Source: Pedobacter montanisoli (GTDB taxonomy: Bacteria; Bacteroidota; Bacteroidia; Sphingobacteriales; Sphingobacteriaceae). From it: a stretch of DNA of 64,000 nucleotides. A program made the translations under genes and the position numbers. Below are positions 63,526 through 64,000 of the stretch, in pieces. Every line of letters begins with the position of its first letter. Position 1 is the stretch's first letter. The notes under the pieces were generated by a model that was given only the letters and a program-made list of their open reading frames with translations, did no database searches and was not told the DNA's origin. The DNA is taken from contig NZ_JALGBH010000001.1 of NCBI RefSeq assembly GCF_022809115.1, positions 372,001-436,000 of the forward strand, given 5' to 3'.

Positions 63526-63597
63526 CGTTACCCTGAACTTGTTTCAGGGTCTCTTTTAAAATAATCATTTTAGATGCTGAATGAATTCAGCATGACG
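63526..63597. repeat. Composite bipartite hairpin repeat between accB and accC
   Basis: Left half 63526-63552 (cgtta end, stem ACCCTGAA/TTCAGGGT), 19-nt spacer, right half 63572-63597 (stem ATGCTGAA/TTCAGCAT with a 2-nt loop, one base shorter). Ends in TGACG. Same family as the island at 5999-7344, more than 56 kb away. Confidence 0.88.
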
Positions 63598-63636
63598 ACG
63601 GTCTTTTTAGAAAGGCCGACGAAAAGGAACGAGACT

Positions 63637-64000
63637 ATGTTTAAAAAAATATTAATTGCCAACAGGGGCGAAATTGCTTTACGTGTAATACGTACCTGTA
63701 AAGAAATGGGCATTAAAACTGTGGCTGTATATTCTACAGCAGACAGAGACAGCCTGCACGTACGTTTTGCGGATGAAGCTGTTTGTATAGGCCCGCCTCC
63801 AAGCAAAGATTCTTATCTTAATATTCCAAATATCATATCAGCTGCCGAACTGACCAATGCTGATGCTATCCACCCGGGTTACGGCTTTTTATCTGAAAAT
63901 GCTAAATTTTCTTCAGTATGCCGTGATTACGGAATAAAATTCATTGGGGCCTCTCCTGAGCAGATCAACTCTATGGGAGATAAATCTTCTGCCAAAGAAA
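63637..64000 (+). CDS. accC: Biotin carboxylase, 5' part (runs off right edge)
   Basis: 121 codons from ATG 63637 to the window end, no stop. '[53 protein letters not shown]' is the BC_N domain, followed by '[20 protein letters not shown]'. ATP-dependent carboxylation of biotin on AccB. The rest of the usual ~450 aa lies outside the window. Confidence 0.95.
   Translation, partial: MFKKILIANRGEIALRVIRTCKEMGIKTVAVYSTADRDSLHVRFADEAVCIGPPPSKDSYLNIPNIISAAELTNADAIHPGYGFLSENAKFSSVCRDYGIKFIGASPEQINSMGDKSSAKE

Noticed and set aside
1..64000. tRNA, rRNA or riboswitch genes
   Set aside because: I read the larger gaps for cloverleaf arms and known aptamer cores and saw none; a covariance search would be needed to exclude weak cases.

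Overview
The window looks like a chromosomal piece of a Bacteroidota bacterium, most likely Sphingobacteriaceae (Pedobacter or a close relative). The signs are: three large secreted proteins with type IX secretion (T9SS type A) C-terminal tails, TAnnTTTG-type -7 promoter boxes, almost no Shine-Dalgarno sequences, a TTG-started yceD followed by rpmF-plsX-fabH-accB-accC, SusC-like 'LNEVVVT' modules, and a dense family of short intergenic hairpin repeats. The genus is inference; no rRNA or tRNA gene was seen.

Layout. 1-1305: 5' part of a secreted CARDB-like protein running off the left edge. 1429-2701: OsmC protein, 4Fe-4S mono-cluster protein and a lipoprotein. 2702-3441: hairpin repeats and a low-complexity degenerate octamer tract. 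3442-5844: an outer-membrane beta-barrel gene divergent from a TetR-nitroreductase operon, with a 29-bp perfect palindrome between them. 5845-7486: repeat island of bipartite hairpin elements and a 102-bp direct repeat flanking a small GIY-YIG nuclease gene. 7487-19581: two secreted macroglobulin-like proteins (906 and 2082 aa) that carry pieces of TonB-dependent-receptor N-termini but no barrel; between them on the minus strand lies a PadR-PspC-lipoprotein operon with its promoter and a candidate operator.

19582-29623: a small tail-anchored protein, a soluble diadenylate-cyclase-like protein, pirin plus degenerate receiver, an S8 protease, a pentapeptide protein, a single-domain response regulator, an MFS transporter, a DUF2130 protein, a lipoprotein and an OmpA-family protein. 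29894-35950: gamma-glutamyltransferase overlapping a long-chain acyl-CoA synthetase, a small outer-membrane protein and an M61 protease. 36094-42499: a complete RND efflux operon (adaptor, pump, TolC-like channel) followed by a BadF/GlcNAc-kinase-like gene. 42506-56454: a small PID-CTERM-like protein and three giant T9SS cargo proteins sharing a C-terminal module. 56726-59962: Tat-exported phosphocholine-type phospholipase C and an aldose-1-epimerase-like gene. 60139-64000: the fatty-acid/phospholipid start-up cluster yceD-rpmF-plsX-fabH-accB-accC (accC cut by the right edge), with one hairpin repeat lodged between accB and accC.

The most unusual signal is the repeat family: 27-bp half-sites pair as an inverted composite (CGTCA ... 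TGACG), each half carrying an 8-bp stem. The stem sequence differs between copies, but both arms change together, so pairing is kept. A GIY-YIG ORF sits in the densest cluster. Second in interest are the chimeric macroglobulin proteins and a diadenylate cyclase whose RHR motif reads RHL.
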